Of a DNA stretch of 58,970 bases, positions 14,789-23,306 are shown one piece after another. How positions within the stretch are numbered: position 1 is the first letter of the stretch; every line of letters starts with the position of its first letter. This DNA is from a virus. A program made the position numbers and the translations under genes. The notes beneath the pieces are model-generated. The model was not told where the DNA came from. It was given only the letters and a program-made list of their open reading frames with translations, and ran no database searches. Location of the stretch: IMG/VR virus record IMGVR_UViG_3300037882_000913, positions 1 to 58,970 of that record. One strand, written 5' to 3'.

Positions 14789-15176
14789 GCACCGCTTAGG
14801 AAGCCGCAAACTTTGGATGACTCTTGTCGCAATGGCTATCAATGCCGGGGCATATTATCTAGAAGTCCAACACCTTTACTCTTTTATCACTCCAGAACAG
14901 ATTGCAGCCTTTTCGTCTCTAAGCAAGGATTTTCACTATGTTACTGCGGTTATCCTAACTGGATATTTAGGTTTGCAGAGCGTTCTTGACTGGAAGAACA
15001 CCACGTCCTCAACAGTGTCTCAAGTTACATCGTTTGTTTCTGAGAAAATTGATAAGAAGGAAAAGATAGATATTGATGAGACAATCAAGGCTCTAGACGT
15101 TCACGTTGAAGTATTAGAAGAGGGCATGAACGCGCCATCACTTAAACCATTTGGAAACTATGCAAACGAAGACTAA
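14781..15176 (+). CDS. Putative holin, 131 aa
   Basis: A short protein with a basic N-terminus (KHRLGSRK), a first hydrophobic segment at about 11-28 and a second at about 52-68, followed by a charged, soluble C-terminal half. This two-segment layout and the place between spanin and endolysin make it the likely holin, which perforates the inner membrane to time lysis. Its ATG overlaps the spanin stop (ATGATTAA), and the endolysin gene starts 26 bases before its end. The family cannot be named from the sequence alone. Confidence 0.6.
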   Translation: MIKHRLGSRKLWMTLVAMAINAGAYYLEVQHLYSFITPEQIAAFSSLSKDFHYVTAVILTGYLGLQSVLDWKNTTSSTVSQVTSFVSEKIDKKEKIDIDETIKALDVHVEVLEEGMNAPSLKPFGNYANED

Positions 15177-15831
15177 AGAAGTTGTCCGTAAAATCATTAA
15201 CTGCTTTGAAAACGGCAAAGCGGAATCAGATTACTCATCTGTTTACATCTATAAAGACGGGCCAAACCAAGTAAGGCAGATTACTCTAGGGTTTGGCATC
15301 ACTCAATATGGGAATATGCGCCGCCTATTGGAGATTTATAAAAATGATGGAGGTAAATTCTCTGATAAGCTATCTCCGTATATTACAAAGATGGGCGATT
15401 CTTCTACGGTAAATGATAAGCAATTTATTGCTGACTTGCAAAAGGCGACTCGCGAAGACCCTATTATGAAGGCAGCGGAAGATAAGGTTTACGAGGACGT
15501 TTATCTTAAAGGTGCGATTAAATTTTGCGAAGATAATGGGTTTGTGACTCCTATGGGATTAGCGGTTGTGCTTGATGGGGTAGTCCACAGCGGAAAAATT
15601 CTAGACAGTCTTAGAGCTAAGTTCAATGAAACAACGCCAAGACAAGGAGGCGATGAAAAAGTTTGGTTACGAGATTATTGTAAGGCCCGCAGGAGTTGGC
15701 TAGCAAATCATAGCAGAACAATTCTTCACGGAACCGTGTATCGCATGGACTTCTTCTTAAAACAAATGGCGGCTAATAATTGGGATTTGGTGGGAGAAAT
15801 GCGTCCAAATGGAGTTAAGATTTCCAATTAA
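15151..15831 (+). CDS. Endolysin, GH46 chitosanase-like
   Basis: The N-terminal region matches the GH46 chitosanase core: CFENG (catalytic-type E20), then YKDG (D36) and RQITLGFGITQYGN (42-55), followed by LLEIY. GH46 enzymes cleave glucosamine-rich polysaccharides by inversion; in a phage lysis cassette the substrate is most likely peptidoglycan glycan strands. No signal peptide is present, so export would depend on the holin. At 226 residues it has a single catalytic domain. Start: ATG 15151, with a second ATG at 15160 in frame. The gene overlaps the holin by 26 bases. Confidence 0.75.
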   Translation: METMQTKTKEVVRKIINCFENGKAESDYSSVYIYKDGPNQVRQITLGFGITQYGNMRRLLEIYKNDGGKFSDKLSPYITKMGDSSTVNDKQFIADLQKATREDPIMKAAEDKVYEDVYLKGAIKFCEDNGFVTPMGLAVVLDGVVHSGKILDSLRAKFNETTPRQGGDEKVWLRDYCKARRSWLANHSRTILHGTVYRMDFFLKQMAANNWDLVGEMRPNGVKISN

Positions 15832-15837
15832 CAGATT

Positions 15838-15847
15838 TTTAGTGTAG
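15838..15847 (+). promoter_or_regulatory. GTGTAG box (putative phage late promoter)
   Basis: TTTTTAGTGTAG with the core at 15842-15847, 13 bases before the ATG at 15861. It would drive the protease-scaffold, decoration and capsid genes up to the terminator at 19589. Confidence 0.55.
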
Positions 15848-15860
15848 CACAAAGACAGAC

Positions 15861-16259
15861 ATGAAAGAAAAACAAAACAAATTCTTCGATTTCCTAGAAA
15901 AAGTAAAAACCAAAACTTCCAAGAAAGTTAAAAAGGCAGATAAGGCGGCCAAAGCTTCTATGGGCGATTGCATTGAAGTTGAGCTTAAGGTTGAGGCGGA
16001 GGTTGATGAACCCGAAGTAACTCAGGAAGACCTTGATTGGATTCGTTCGCAGATTGAGTGGGTTCGGATTGATATTAACGATTTGTATAATATGCACTTT
16101 CGCCACATGGAAGGACATATTCCAGCTATCGTAGGCGCGGATAAAATGAATACTGCGTTAGAGGCGTTGGGCCTAGCTAACGATTACAAGGTAGAAAAGA
16201 AGACTATCTATGCTAGTGACGGTTCAATTGCCAACGTAGAGTGGACCTTAAAGAAATAA
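15861..16259 (+). CDS. Hypothetical protein of the capsid operon, 132 aa
   Basis: A very basic N-terminus (about residues 1-35, Lys-rich) is followed by an acidic helical part and a C-terminal beta-hairpin-like end. The composition, basic start then acidic helix, resembles small internal head or scaffold-associated proteins, but I do not recognise a family. The stop overlaps the start of the protease-scaffold gene as TAATG, so the two are translated together. First gene after a late box. Confidence 0.5.
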   Translation: MKEKQNKFFDFLEKVKTKTSKKVKKADKAAKASMGDCIEVELKVEAEVDEPEVTQEDLDWIRSQIEWVRIDINDLYNMHFRHMEGHIPAIVGADKMNTALEALGLANDYKVEKKTIYASDGSIANVEWTLKK

Positions 16260-17824
16260 TGAACAAATTTTCAGGGAAGCGCGAACTCAAAGAAAAGGCC
16301 AAATTCACGGCTCTCGCCCGCTGCCCGCTTGGGCGGCTACCTGACTCTTTTCTCGCGAAGGCGAGCTTGACTAGCTTGAAGTCTTTACTTCCAGAGGGTC
16401 AAGAGAAGTTTCCAGACTTGCTTGCTATCGCGGGCAATGCGTTTGTCGCTAATCTTATTAATGGGAATGGGGATTCCATCTCTACGGAAGATGCTCTTCT
16501 ATTATATCCCACCTTTGTTAATAAGCCCATTAACCTAGAGCACGATGCGGAAAAGATTGTTGGGACAATTACAAAGAGCTTCTTAACGGCTTTTGATTCT
16601 AACTATAAGTTGGGCGCGGGTTCCGAACCAATCGAAGAGAGCGCGATTAAGGATTCTCAAAACCCATTTAACGTTGCAATCGGCGGTTATGTATATGCTG
16701 ATATTTTCCCGCACATTGCTGAGAAAGTCCAAGCATCAAATGACCCAGAATCATCTGACTACCTAACTGTTTCGTTCTCTTGGGAAGTTGCGTTTGACAA
16801 ATGGAACCTACTAGTTGGCTCACGCGAGTATTCGACAGCGACAGTAATTAGCGATGAAGCGGAAATAGAAAAGTGGACTCCTTACCTAAAAAGCAAAGGC
16901 GGCTCGGGAAACCTTCCAGACGGAAGGGTTGTTTCGCGCCAGATTGTTTGGGCTAAAGATGAAGATGGAAAAGTTGACCCAGATAGTTTATATGGTGTTG
17001 GGATGGCGTTAACAATGGCTCCAGCGGGCCAAGTGCGAGGCGTGGTGACGGAAGACTTTGCTAGCAATGAGGTTACGAAAGCTAATGCTAATTCAACAGC
17101 GAGCGAAAATAATCAAAATAATATTTCCATTTCCGAAAAAATCGGTGTAACAGAAAATACAAATATACAAATGAAGTCACTTAAGACCATTGATGATGTG
17201 AAAGCCCTTAACGATGAAAACGCGAAAGAATTTTCTTTTGCCAACATCGCTAACGTGCTGGACGCGGGAGTTAATAAACTCCTAACGGACACTATTTCTG
17301 AAAAAGCCAAAGCTCACGAAGCTGAACTTGAAGCTAAGAAAAACGAACTAGCCGATACTAAGAAGTTGGCGGAAGACGCTCAGGCGAGTGTCGCTGAACT
17401 TTCTAAGAAAAACTCGGAGCTAGAAACCAAGCTTAATGAACTCGTGCAGGCGCAGCAAATTGCTGCCGCTTCGCAGACCTTCAACGAGCGCATGACCGCT
17501 TTTGATACCAAGTATGAGTTGACTGATGCAGACCGTAAGGCAATTGCTAGTCGCATTAAGGGTCTTAGCCAAGAAGATTTTGATAAAGTCGCCACGGAAG
17601 AGCTTGAAGTTCTTTTGGCCCCCAAAGACAAGGCAGTTGCGAAAGAAAAAGCAAAGGCAAGTGTTGAAGAGCCAACCGCCGCACAAATTGCACAAGACGC
17701 GCTTGATAAAGCGGTCGCTTCGCAAGGCCAGCAAGTGCCGAACTCCGCTTCGGACGCACCAGATATCGCAGAGAAGTATAAAAATGCTTTCTCCTTAGAG
17801 AACATTACGAAATCAACTAAATAA
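16259..17824 (+). CDS. Prohead protease fused to scaffold
   Basis: Start at ATG 16259, overlapping the previous stop as TAATG. The N-terminal ~260 residues look like a capsid maturation protease: NKPINLEHDAEKIVGTITKSF holds the usual His near the start, with YLTVSFSWE further on. From about residue 325 to 430 there is a long alanine/glutamate/lysine coiled coil (KAHEAELEAKKNELADTKK and onward), typical of a scaffold, and an extended C-terminus ends in YKNAFSLENI. Such fusions assemble the procapsid and then digest themselves. The position between portal and decoration/capsid genes agrees. The protease family is inferred, with the catalytic residues not proven. Confidence 0.65.
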   Translation: MNKFSGKRELKEKAKFTALARCPLGRLPDSFLAKASLTSLKSLLPEGQEKFPDLLAIAGNAFVANLINGNGDSISTEDALLLYPTFVNKPINLEHDAEKIVGTITKSFLTAFDSNYKLGAGSEPIEESAIKDSQNPFNVAIGGYVYADIFPHIAEKVQASNDPESSDYLTVSFSWEVAFDKWNLLVGSREYSTATVISDEAEIEKWTPYLKSKGGSGNLPDGRVVSRQIVWAKDEDGKVDPDSLYGVGMALTMAPAGQVRGVVTEDFASNEVTKANANSTASENNQNNISISEKIGVTENTNIQMKSLKTIDDVKALNDENAKEFSFANIANVLDAGVNKLLTDTISEKAKAHEAELEAKKNELADTKKLAEDAQASVAELSKKNSELETKLNELVQAQQIAAASQTFNERMTAFDTKYELTDADRKAIASRIKGLSQEDFDKVATEELEVLLAPKDKAVAKEKAKASVEEPTAAQIAQDALDKAVASQGQQVPNSASDAPDIAEKYKNAFSLENITKSTK

Positions 17825-17830
17825 TACTAT

Positions 17831-18394
17831 ATGCCACTAAAACCATACAGAGACTACAGCGAGCACGACGTTCTTAACGGAATGTTCAAGTTCGTCAGCG
17901 CAGCCGGAACGGGAGACGCGGGTATCCCCGTTGTTATCTCTAACTCTGGCTTTAACGGAGTTAATGCAACTCCATCGGTCGCAAGCAACCTCGCTAGCGC
18001 CCTTAACCACGGAAACACCTATTCGCCACGTTGGACTATTTATCCTGCGGTTACGGGAGCGACCAGCGGGCAAATCCCACTTGGTATCACGCTTTACAAG
18101 ACCCTTGAAGTTAGCCAGTTTGGAGAGAGTTTCCTTTACGACCAGCAACGCAAGGAAGAGAAGGAAGCAGTTGTTAGCGGCGAAGCAGTGCCAATTTTGA
18201 CAAAGGGAGTAGTTTCCATTTACGTCGGAACTGGAGCAAGTCCAGCACCAGCCCCCGGTCGCTACGTTGTAGTGAACGGAGCCGGAACAGTTGGAGCTTC
18301 TACAAGCACCACAGGAGCTTTCGGTAAGTGGCTCGGTGGAGTTGACGAACAAGGATACGCAGTCATGAGTTTTGATTGTATCTCCGCTCGCTAA
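17831..18394 (+). CDS. Putative capsid decoration protein, 187 aa
   Basis: A Gly/Ala/Thr/Ser-rich, beta-type protein located between the protease-scaffold and the major capsid gene, the usual place of lambda gpD-like head-stabilising proteins. It has a proline- and glycine-rich hinge (SPAPAPGRY) near residue 140 and no membrane segment or enzyme motif. Codon choice resembles that of the capsid gene (many GAC, ACC, CGC codons), as expected of an abundant virion protein. The call rests on position and composition. Confidence 0.6.
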   Translation: MPLKPYRDYSEHDVLNGMFKFVSAAGTGDAGIPVVISNSGFNGVNATPSVASNLASALNHGNTYSPRWTIYPAVTGATSGQIPLGITLYKTLEVSQFGESFLYDQQRKEEKEAVVSGEAVPILTKGVVSIYVGTGASPAPAPGRYVVVNGAGTVGASTSTTGAFGKWLGGVDEQGYAVMSFDCISAR

Positions 18395-18415
18395 TTAAGA
18401 AAGACATAAATTACA

Positions 18416-19567
18416 ATGAAAATTCAATTTAAAGAAACACCAGAGCAACTTGAACTCATCGCAGCGATGGGCTCAAAAGACAAAGCAAAAGCATCAGCGG
18501 CCCAGTTCGCCTTCGCTAAGCTTATCCAGCCAACGCTAGGCACCATCTATCAGCAAGCGGACACCACGGGATTCCTATACCGTGACATGCCTTACCGCGT
18601 AGATGATGACCCTTCGTTCCCAATCGAGCTTTTCGCGGACGTTCCAGAAGGACACTTCTCCATCTGGTCTGCTCCTAAGCCCGGTGGTCTGCCTAGCAAC
18701 CACATCTCGCAAAGCATTGATGAGGTTAAGTTCACGACCTATCGCCTTGATTCCGCTTGGAGCATTAATAGCAAATACGCTCGCAAGATGCGTCTTCCTA
18801 TTATCGCAAAAGCGCTTCAACGCTTGGTTCAGGAAGTTCTCCTTAAGACCAACTACTCCGCTTGGAGCGTTGTTCTCGCAGCTTTGGCGCAAGCCACTCA
18901 CACAATTGGCGGAACTAGCCTTGGACATGTCTTCGCTTCTAAAGCGGTCGGACTGTTTGACATGGACGACTTCAACCAGTTGCAGACTTATTTCCGCCGC
19001 CTGAACTCCTCGTGGGTAGGTGGGACTCCGATTGGCGGAGCAGGAAAGCCAACCGACATGATTGTGTCGCCTGAAATGCTGGAGAAATTCCGCGCAATGG
19101 CGTATAACCCAATCAATACCAAGGCTAACGCGGCTGGAACGGCTCTTGGAGCATCTTCGGCAGCAGTTACCCTTCCAGAAGCGCAACGTGCGGCTCTCTA
19201 CAATTCGGCTGGTGTCCCTGAGTTCTACGGAATCAACCTAATCGAACTCCTAGAGTTTGGTAAGGGTCAGGACTATCAAACCCTGTTTGCTGAGTTCATC
19301 GGTTCGACGGACCTCCCACGCCTTGCTACGAAAGCAGCGAGCGGCGAAACCTTCTCGGCCACGGCTGATGAGTTGGTGGTTATCGTTGATGCTAGTAAGG
19401 ATATGGCATACCGCGCAATCGCTACGGACAGCGACACTTCGAGCGTCTTCTCGCTTGAAGCTGACGACCAGTATCAGAAACGCGCTGACAAGCTCGGCTG
19501 GTATGGTGGTATTGAAGAGGGCCGCGTCGTCACCGACACCCGCTTCATCGCCGCAATGGTGGTCTAA
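18416..19567 (+). CDS. Major capsid protein
   Basis: A 383-residue soluble alpha/beta protein. Context identifies it: after portal, protease-scaffold and decoration genes, followed by a strong terminator. A long helical part around residues 120-165 (KYARKMRLPIIAKALQRL and following) fits the spine helix of the HK97 fold, and the ~170 C-terminal residues are beta-rich. Codon choice shifts clearly to a more GC-rich set than in neighbouring genes, a sign of high expression. It would form the icosahedral shell. The upstream leader is short and A-rich without a clear Shine-Dalgarno sequence. Confidence 0.82.
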   Translation: MKIQFKETPEQLELIAAMGSKDKAKASAAQFAFAKLIQPTLGTIYQQADTTGFLYRDMPYRVDDDPSFPIELFADVPEGHFSIWSAPKPGGLPSNHISQSIDEVKFTTYRLDSAWSINSKYARKMRLPIIAKALQRLVQEVLLKTNYSAWSVVLAALAQATHTIGGTSLGHVFASKAVGLFDMDDFNQLQTYFRRLNSSWVGGTPIGGAGKPTDMIVSPEMLEKFRAMAYNPINTKANAAGTALGASSAAVTLPEAQRAALYNSAGVPEFYGINLIELLEFGKGQDYQTLFAEFIGSTDLPRLATKAASGETFSATADELVVIVDASKDMAYRAIATDSDTSSVFSLEADDQYQKRADKLGWYGGIEEGRVVTDTRFIAAMVV

Positions 19568-19588
19568 GCCTAGATAATAGTTTACAAG

Positions 19589-19617
19589 AACCCGAGTTTC
19601 GCGACTCGGGTTTTTTG
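19589..19617 (+). terminator. Rho-independent terminator after the capsid gene
   Basis: A 9-bp perfect stem AACCCGAGT / ACTCGGGTT (19589-19597 with 19604-19612), a 6-base loop and a T tract. It closes the capsid operon and probably stops the most abundant late transcript. Confidence 0.92.
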
Positions 19618-19656
19618 TTGCGCTTGTATAAAAATAGTTTAGGTAATTCAACTGAA

Positions 19657-19666
19657 ATTGGTGTAG
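19657..19666 (+). promoter_or_regulatory. GTGTAG box (putative phage late promoter)
   Basis: ATTGGTGTAG with the core at 19661-19666, 11 bases before the ATG at 19678. A TATAAA occurs 40 bases upstream. Confidence 0.5.
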
Positions 19667-19677
19667 TGCTTGGTGAT

Positions 19678-19797
19678 ATGAAACCCAAAGAACGGGCCAA
19701 TGGCAAACTTAAACCCTCAACAGTTGAGGACTGGAACAAGGAAACTAAAGAACAAAACGAAAATGAAAAAGGTAAAAGCAAACAAGTCAAAAAGTAA
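19678..19797 (+). CDS. Possible small charged protein, 39 aa
   Basis: An ATG directly after the late box opens a 39-codon frame (starting MKPKERANGKLKP) that is entirely hydrophilic, rich in Lys, Glu and Asn. It overlaps the beginning of the longer frame 19700-20137. Its start is the first after the putative promoter, which argues that it is translated, possibly as a leader whose reading affects the downstream gene. The function is unknown and the evidence is only positional. Confidence 0.35.
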   Translation: MKPKERANGKLKPSTVEDWNKETKEQNENEKGKSKQVKK

Positions 19798-20137
19798 AGA
19801 GGTCGCGAATGGCGTCGATGCTGAAAAGCAAGCGTCCACATACACTTCTAAAACAACATTCGACCAAGTATGGAATAAGAACTGGTCGAAATTTAAGCCG
19901 TCTGACCCAGCGGCGTATTCAGAGCGGCTCGCTAAGCTAACTAAATTCGACCTACAGCAAGAGTGTATCGTAATAGGCTTAATCCCCCACGACGAAAGAA
20001 GCATTATGATTCAGCGACTCCAGAAAGAGTGCGTCAAGAACCATAACTCCAATCTCGCCAGTTCTGTTAAGCCCAAACAGATAGTCATTAAGTCAGAGGC
20101 AGCCCAAAATATTCTGAATAAAGCCGCCGCTTTCTAA
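19700..20137 (+). CDS. Hypothetical basic protein, 145 aa (or 124 aa)
   Basis: The longest frame starts at ATG 19700; an alternative in-frame ATG at 19763 would give 124 residues and reduce the overlap with the 39-codon frame. The N-terminal ~45 residues are extremely basic and disordered-looking; from about 50 on there is a helical domain (FDQVWNKNWSKF, AYSERLAKLTKFDLQQECI, HDERSIMIQRLQKE). Located between the capsid gene and the fibre genes, it could be a minor head protein. No family is recognised. Confidence 0.55.
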   Translation: MANLNPQQLRTGTRKLKNKTKMKKVKANKSKSKEVANGVDAEKQASTYTSKTTFDQVWNKNWSKFKPSDPAAYSERLAKLTKFDLQQECIVIGLIPHDERSIMIQRLQKECVKNHNSNLASSVKPKQIVIKSEAAQNILNKAAAF

Positions 20138-20142
20138 CTACG

Positions 20143-20152
20143 AACAGTGTAA
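20143..20152 (+). promoter_or_regulatory. GTGTAA box (putative phage late promoter)
   Basis: AACAGTGTAA with the core at 20147-20152, 8 bases before the ATG at 20161. Confidence 0.6.
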
Positions 20153-20160
20153 GTCAATAG

Positions 20161-20502
20161 ATGACAACTGGGGTTCGTTACGACATAAATTTAACACGCG
20201 GGTCTAGTTATTCGGCGTCTCTCACTCTAACCAATTCAGCCGGGACTAGAGTGAACCTGTCTGGATATTCAGGGTATGCGCCCGTTAAGACGCGCTATGG
20301 CGCGACTGGAAGCGGGCTAGGTGAATTTGTCGTGTCAATTACGTCTGCTGTAAGTGGAATCTTCTCCCTATCTATGACGGACGAGAATAGCGCGTTGTTG
20401 CCTTGCACGCAAGCCGCATACGAAGTCAACCTATATTCTTCTGGAAGCAACGACCCATTTAAATATATTAATGGTTATGTGAACGTATATCCAAGCATCT
20501 AA
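20161..20502 (+). CDS. Small beta-sandwich fibre-associated protein, 113 aa
   Basis: An Ig-like or BppU-like beta protein: an N-terminal segment YDINLTRGSSYSASLTL, a middle with two strands, and YEVNLYSSGSNDPFKYINGY near the C-terminus. The pattern (RG-x-S, then a Y-x-V strand near the end) resembles small N-terminal domains of phage baseplate or fibre proteins that plug into a partner. It shares the SSGSNDP motif with the protein at 13844. Its stop overlaps the start of the large fibre (TAATG), so it may be that fibre's adaptor. Confidence 0.6.
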   Translation: MTTGVRYDINLTRGSSYSASLTLTNSAGTRVNLSGYSGYAPVKTRYGATGSGLGEFVVSITSAVSGIFSLSMTDENSALLPCTQAAYEVNLYSSGSNDPFKYINGYVNVYPSI

Positions 20503-23303
20503 TGGCGGACGATATCACGATTCAAATACAGGAAAATCCGTCTGTAACCGTCTCGGTTAATACAGACACCGACCTGCTGCTGTCTGCGTCTGAATCTTGT
20601 CCTTTGACTGATTGGGGAACTATTCAAGGTAAGCCCGACTTTGATAGTCTATACTATTCTACGTCTAATCCGAGCGGCTATGCTTCTAGTGGCAACTTCG
20701 TTACTCAGGCAACTCTAAACCAGAGCGGCCAATATCTACTTAGCATCAATGCGTCGTCATCCGGCGCTCTAAGAAGTTCTATTTCCATATTAGAATCTAA
20801 AACGGGAAGTTATTATAGCTCGACAAATCCAAGCGGATTCATTACGGGCGCGGTCGTAAGGCCCGACACCTATTTACTAACTGATAGTAGCTCGTTAGAC
20901 TCTATAAATTGGCAAACGCGGCAACTTTCTTTTGAGGGTTTACAAAGCCTTTCTTGGGCCGATAGAGTTGCTTATGACGCAAGCGAAGACCCATCTATAG
21001 ATTGGGCAAATCGCGAGCTAGTTGGAGATTGGGAGTCGCAGTCTGAACCAACGGGAGGTTATAGCTTAGTCAACTTAGGTTTTCTTCAATCCTACGCCTA
21101 TCCAGCGTCGAATCCTAGCGGTTTTGCGACAGGCATCGACTCATCTAATTTCGTATTAAAAAGTCAAACTGGTCAATTTTACGCATCTAGTAATCCAAGT
21201 GGATATATTACTGGAGTAAACACGGGTTCTTTGTCTTCGGTGTTTTATCCGCTCGCTTTTAACCCAAGTGGATACGTAACCGGCATCGTCATTAGACCAT
21301 CTGACACTGGAGCGTTTTACCCAACGTCCAATCCAAGTGGGTTCGTTACTGGCGTTGACACTTCCATAGTAGTTCTAAAGTCGGAGACGGGAGCTTATAC
21401 TGGTTTATTTTACCCTCTTTTATCTAACCCAAGTGGCTACCTTACGTCATCCGCCCTATCTTCATATGCGACTCAATCCTATGTAAATTCGGTTTCTGGC
21501 GTTATTCGCACGGATATAAGCGCGATTCAGTCTTTGACTGGTGGATTTGTCACGGGCTCTGTCGTGCGCCCGTCTGAAACAGGGGAGTTCGTTACGTCTG
21601 GGCAAACTGGGCAGTTCTATTCATCTTCAAATCCATCGGGGTATATTACTGGCGTAAATACCGGGGAGCTATTGTCGGCATTCTACCCACTAAATAGTAA
21701 CCCTAGTAATTATGTAACTGGGCCAGTAGTTCGACCAACCGAAACGGGCGGCTTTCTAACTTCTGGGTCTTTATCTAGCTACGCGACAACAGGATATGTA
21801 AATGCGACAAGCGGAGCTATTCGCTCTGACATTTCCCTATTACAAACGGCCACCGGACTGCTATATCCACGGACTAATCCAAGTGGATATATTACTGGGG
21901 TAGATACTTCTTCTTTTGTCACCACTGGACAAACTGGCGATTACGTTAATACATTTTATCCCAAAGCGTCGAACCCCAGTGGTTATGTAACTGGTAATGT
22001 AGTCAGACCTAGTGAAACTGGAGCTTTCCTAACATCTTCTCAAATAACTGGTGCGGGCACTGTTTCTTCCTATACTTCTGGAGCTTTCGTTGTCATGTCT
22101 GGGGCTGCGGGTGGTGGAGGCATCACTCAGAGCGAGGCAGACGCCCGCTATTACCCATTAGAGACTAATCCCAGCGGTTATGTCACGGGCTCTGTAATTC
22201 GCCCTGCGGACACAGGCTTGTTTGTCACGATAAGTCAAACCGGAGCGTTCTACGCAGCGAACAATCCTTCTGGATATATAACTGGGTTCAATAGCGGCGA
22301 CTATGTATTAGCGTCACAGACGGGAGCTTACGCTTCGCTGTTCTATCCGCTATCGTCCAACCCGAGCGGATATGTTACTGGGTCGGTCGTTCGTCCTATT
22401 GACACAGGCTCTTTCATAAACACGTCTCAAACTGGGGCGTTTTACGCTAGCTCAAATCCAAGTGGGTATATCACAAGTTCCGCTCTATCCTCCTATGCGA
22501 CTCAATCCTATGTTAATTCTGCGTCTGGAGTTATTCGTGTTGATATTTCGGCGCTGCAATCGGCCACTGGAAATTATTATCTCAATTCTAATCCTAGCGG
22601 TTTCGTTACGGGTAGTGTGGTTCGCCCAACGGATACGGGAGCGTTCCTAACGACCTCTCAAATAACTGGGGCGGGTACCGTATCTAGCTATCTTTCTGGG
22701 TCGGTAGTTGTTCTTTCTGGCGCGGCTGGCGGTGGAGGGCTAACGCAAGGGCAGGCAGATGCCTTATACTATCCTCTAGTGGGCAATCCAAGCGGATTTA
22801 CTACTGGCAGCGTAGTTAGACCAACGGAAACCGGAGCATTTTTAACTAGCGGCTCGATTACTGGCGCTGGGTCAGTTACCGTCTCAGCTTCTGGGAATAG
22901 TCTAGTAATTTCAGGAAGCGCTTCTGCCTCTGCTCAAACTCAAGCCCCTAGAATATTAGGATGCGTTTTTGATGGTGGTGGTTCGGCTTTAGAAACCGGC
23001 TCCAAAGCCTACATTAGAGTTTCACAAAGCGGCACCCTATATAAATATACAGCCCTAGCAGATATAACCGGGAGCGCAATTATTGACATATATAAAAATA
23101 CATACGCTAACTACCCGCCGACCTCATCTTCTTCTATTACTTCTGGGTCGAAGCCAACCATTTCAACGGGAATTAAAACGGAAAGCAGCACTTTAACTGG
23201 ATTTTCTTCTGTGACGTTCTCTTCTGGAGACATATTTGGAATAAATCTAGACTCGTGCTCGGGAATCACTCGCTTAACTTTCGAGCTAGAATATCAACCT
23301 TAA
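20502..23303 (+). CDS. Large repetitive tail fibre, 933 aa
   Basis: Dominated by about 17 copies of NPSG(Y/F)(I/V)TG, each following a Y-P or Y-x-S segment and often followed by xVVRPxxTGxF, at a spacing of 20 to 45 residues through residues ~45-790. Inserts with SSYATQSYVNSxSG are coiled-coil-like units known from fibres. Two DW motifs (SINWQTRQL, SIDWANREL) link it to the fibre at 4695. The last ~130 residues form a non-repetitive beta domain, likely the tip. Starts by TAATG overlap with its small neighbour. It should form a long trimeric shaft. Confidence 0.8.
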   Translation: MADDITIQIQENPSVTVSVNTDTDLLLSASESCPLTDWGTIQGKPDFDSLYYSTSNPSGYASSGNFVTQATLNQSGQYLLSINASSSGALRSSISILESKTGSYYSSTNPSGFITGAVVRPDTYLLTDSSSLDSINWQTRQLSFEGLQSLSWADRVAYDASEDPSIDWANRELVGDWESQSEPTGGYSLVNLGFLQSYAYPASNPSGFATGIDSSNFVLKSQTGQFYASSNPSGYITGVNTGSLSSVFYPLAFNPSGYVTGIVIRPSDTGAFYPTSNPSGFVTGVDTSIVVLKSETGAYTGLFYPLLSNPSGYLTSSALSSYATQSYVNSVSGVIRTDISAIQSLTGGFVTGSVVRPSETGEFVTSGQTGQFYSSSNPSGYITGVNTGELLSAFYPLNSNPSNYVTGPVVRPTETGGFLTSGSLSSYATTGYVNATSGAIRSDISLLQTATGLLYPRTNPSGYITGVDTSSFVTTGQTGDYVNTFYPKASNPSGYVTGNVVRPSETGAFLTSSQITGAGTVSSYTSGAFVVMSGAAGGGGITQSEADARYYPLETNPSGYVTGSVIRPADTGLFVTISQTGAFYAANNPSGYITGFNSGDYVLASQTGAYASLFYPLSSNPSGYVTGSVVRPIDTGSFINTSQTGAFYASSNPSGYITSSALSSYATQSYVNSASGVIRVDISALQSATGNYYLNSNPSGFVTGSVVRPTDTGAFLTTSQITGAGTVSSYLSGSVVVLSGAAGGGGLTQGQADALYYPLVGNPSGFTTGSVVRPTETGAFLTSGSITGAGSVTVSASGNSLVISGSASASAQTQAPRILGCVFDGGGSALETGSKAYIRVSQSGTLYKYTALADITGSAIIDIYKNTYANYPPTSSSSITSGSKPTISTGIKTESSTLTGFSSVTFSSGDIFGINLDSCSGITRLTFELEYQP
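20640..22860 (+). repeat. NPSG(Y/F) fibre repeats at DNA level
   Basis: The coding DNA repeats AATCC(A/T)AGTGG-like words, followed by a TAT/TTC-initiated stretch and ACTGG, many times, with silent differences between copies. The repeats are diverged enough at third positions to indicate old duplications, but stretches such as those at 21450-21500 and 22480-22520 are almost identical, so recombination between them could change shaft length. Confidence 0.75.
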
Positions 23304-23306
23304 CCT

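Noticed and set aside
17837-18352. Minus-strand frame of 171 codons
   Set aside because: Antisense shadow of the decoration protein gene, caused by biased GC-rich codons; Cys/Trp/Ser-rich product without a plausible start context.
18575-19186. Minus-strand frame of 203 codons
   Set aside because: Antisense shadow of the major capsid protein; codon bias of the capsid gene leaves the opposite frame open.
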